A DNA stretch of 64,000 nt. Origin: Candidatus Methanomethylophilus alvi Mx1201 (lineage in GTDB: Archaea > Thermoplasmatota > Thermoplasmata > Methanomassiliicoccales > Methanomethylophilaceae). Below the pieces are notes generated by a model. The model was not told the DNA's origin. It saw nothing but the letters and a program-made list of their open reading frames with translations, and did not search any database. Of the stretch, positions 63,886 to 64,000 are shown piece after piece. The DNA lies in NCBI RefSeq assembly GCF_000300255.2, contig NC_020913.1:618692-682691 (forward strand), given 5' to 3'. Every line of letters begins with the position of its first letter. The stretch's first letter is position 1. A program made the translations under genes and the position numbers.

Positions 63886-64000
63886 TCAGATGAATCCCGT
63901 CATATATATGGGCAGGTAGGTTATCTTCCCTTCTTTTTTCAGGTTCTTGGGGGATATTATGTATGCCGTATCCACATCCCTGCTTCTTTTTTCAAGGAAT
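63886..64000 (-). CDS. DUF4143-family ATPase, C-terminal end only
   Basis: The minus-strand frame open at the window edge ends KRSRDVDTAYIISPKNLKKE and then GKITYLPIYMTGFI before TGA at 63888-63886. The closing 'Leu-Pro-Ile-Tyr' strand is the same as in the other two DUF4143 ATPases of the window (PIYALMFI at 51343). The rest of the gene lies beyond base 64000. The 159 bases between it and the methyltransferase hold no gene. Confidence 0.6.
   Translation of the reverse strand, partial: FLEKRSRDVDTAYIISPKNLKKEGKITYLPIYMTGFI

Noticed and set aside
1..64000. CRISPR array, expected near a CARF protein
   Set aside because: No series of regularly spaced 25-40-base repeats was seen, and no cas genes.

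Overview
The window looks like chromosome from a methanogenic archaeon of the Methanomassiliicoccales (phylum Thermoplasmatota, Methanomethylophilus-like). The evidence is indirect: archaeal TATA promoters with short leaders, many ATGA-coupled genes, an archaeal-style iron ABC operon, and an unusual stop-codon pattern. Every gene whose end I checked stops at TGA or TAA. At least four genes run through an in-frame TAG into clearly coding sequence (near 44216, 50375, 56682 and 63541). That is what is expected of an organism decoding UAG as pyrrolysine. No pyl genes lie in the window, so the assignment is inference.

Layout. 1-3.0 kb: housekeeping genes (metG 3' part, a PHP phosphoesterase, a shortened methyltransferase). 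3.0-6.7 kb: two IS elements. 6.8-16.7 kb: a tightly overlapping five-gene operon (giant SF1 helicase, wHTH/HEPN-like protein, coiled-coil protein, ClpB-like AAA+, NrdG-like radical SAM) that I cannot match to a named system and regard as the best candidate for an undescribed defence system. 16.8-19.9 kb: remnants (DUF2971, group II intron 3' end, AAA-ATPase-like N-terminus) around an RNase III-DEDDh exonuclease fusion. 19.9-22.7 kb: a DUF4143 ATPase and a membrane acyltransferase. 22.9-26.4 kb: a tyrosine-integrase operon split by an IS. 26.5-41.4 kb: an AT-rich BREX type 4-like operon (BrxP, BrxC, PglZ, BrxL) with a cysteine desulfurase and a small CxxC protein; brxC carries both a frameshift and an IS insertion. 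41.5-43.2 kb: another IS. 43.4-50.9 kb: a plasmid/virus-like integrated element (serine recombinase, amber-containing protein, P-loop ATPase, iteron-like origin candidate, amber-containing VapE-like protein). It carries a viperin-like radical SAM gene with an unknown partner gene, divergent from a CARF-HTH regulator. 51.3-64 kb: DUF4143 ATPase and chromosomal genes (transporter, small metal-binding proteins, transglutaminase-like protein, amber-containing SF1 helicase, esterase), then an iron ABC operon ending in an amber-containing methyltransferase.

The middle of the window is thus a defence and mobile-element island between chromosomal segments. Several insertions can be undone on paper. 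Removing the IS from brxC (3-bp target duplication) plus one extra base restores an open frame of exactly 1391 codons. Removing the IS at 24.4-26.2 kb (7-bp duplication) restores an RHH gene whose stop overlaps the next start. No rRNA, convincing tRNA or CRISPR array was seen.
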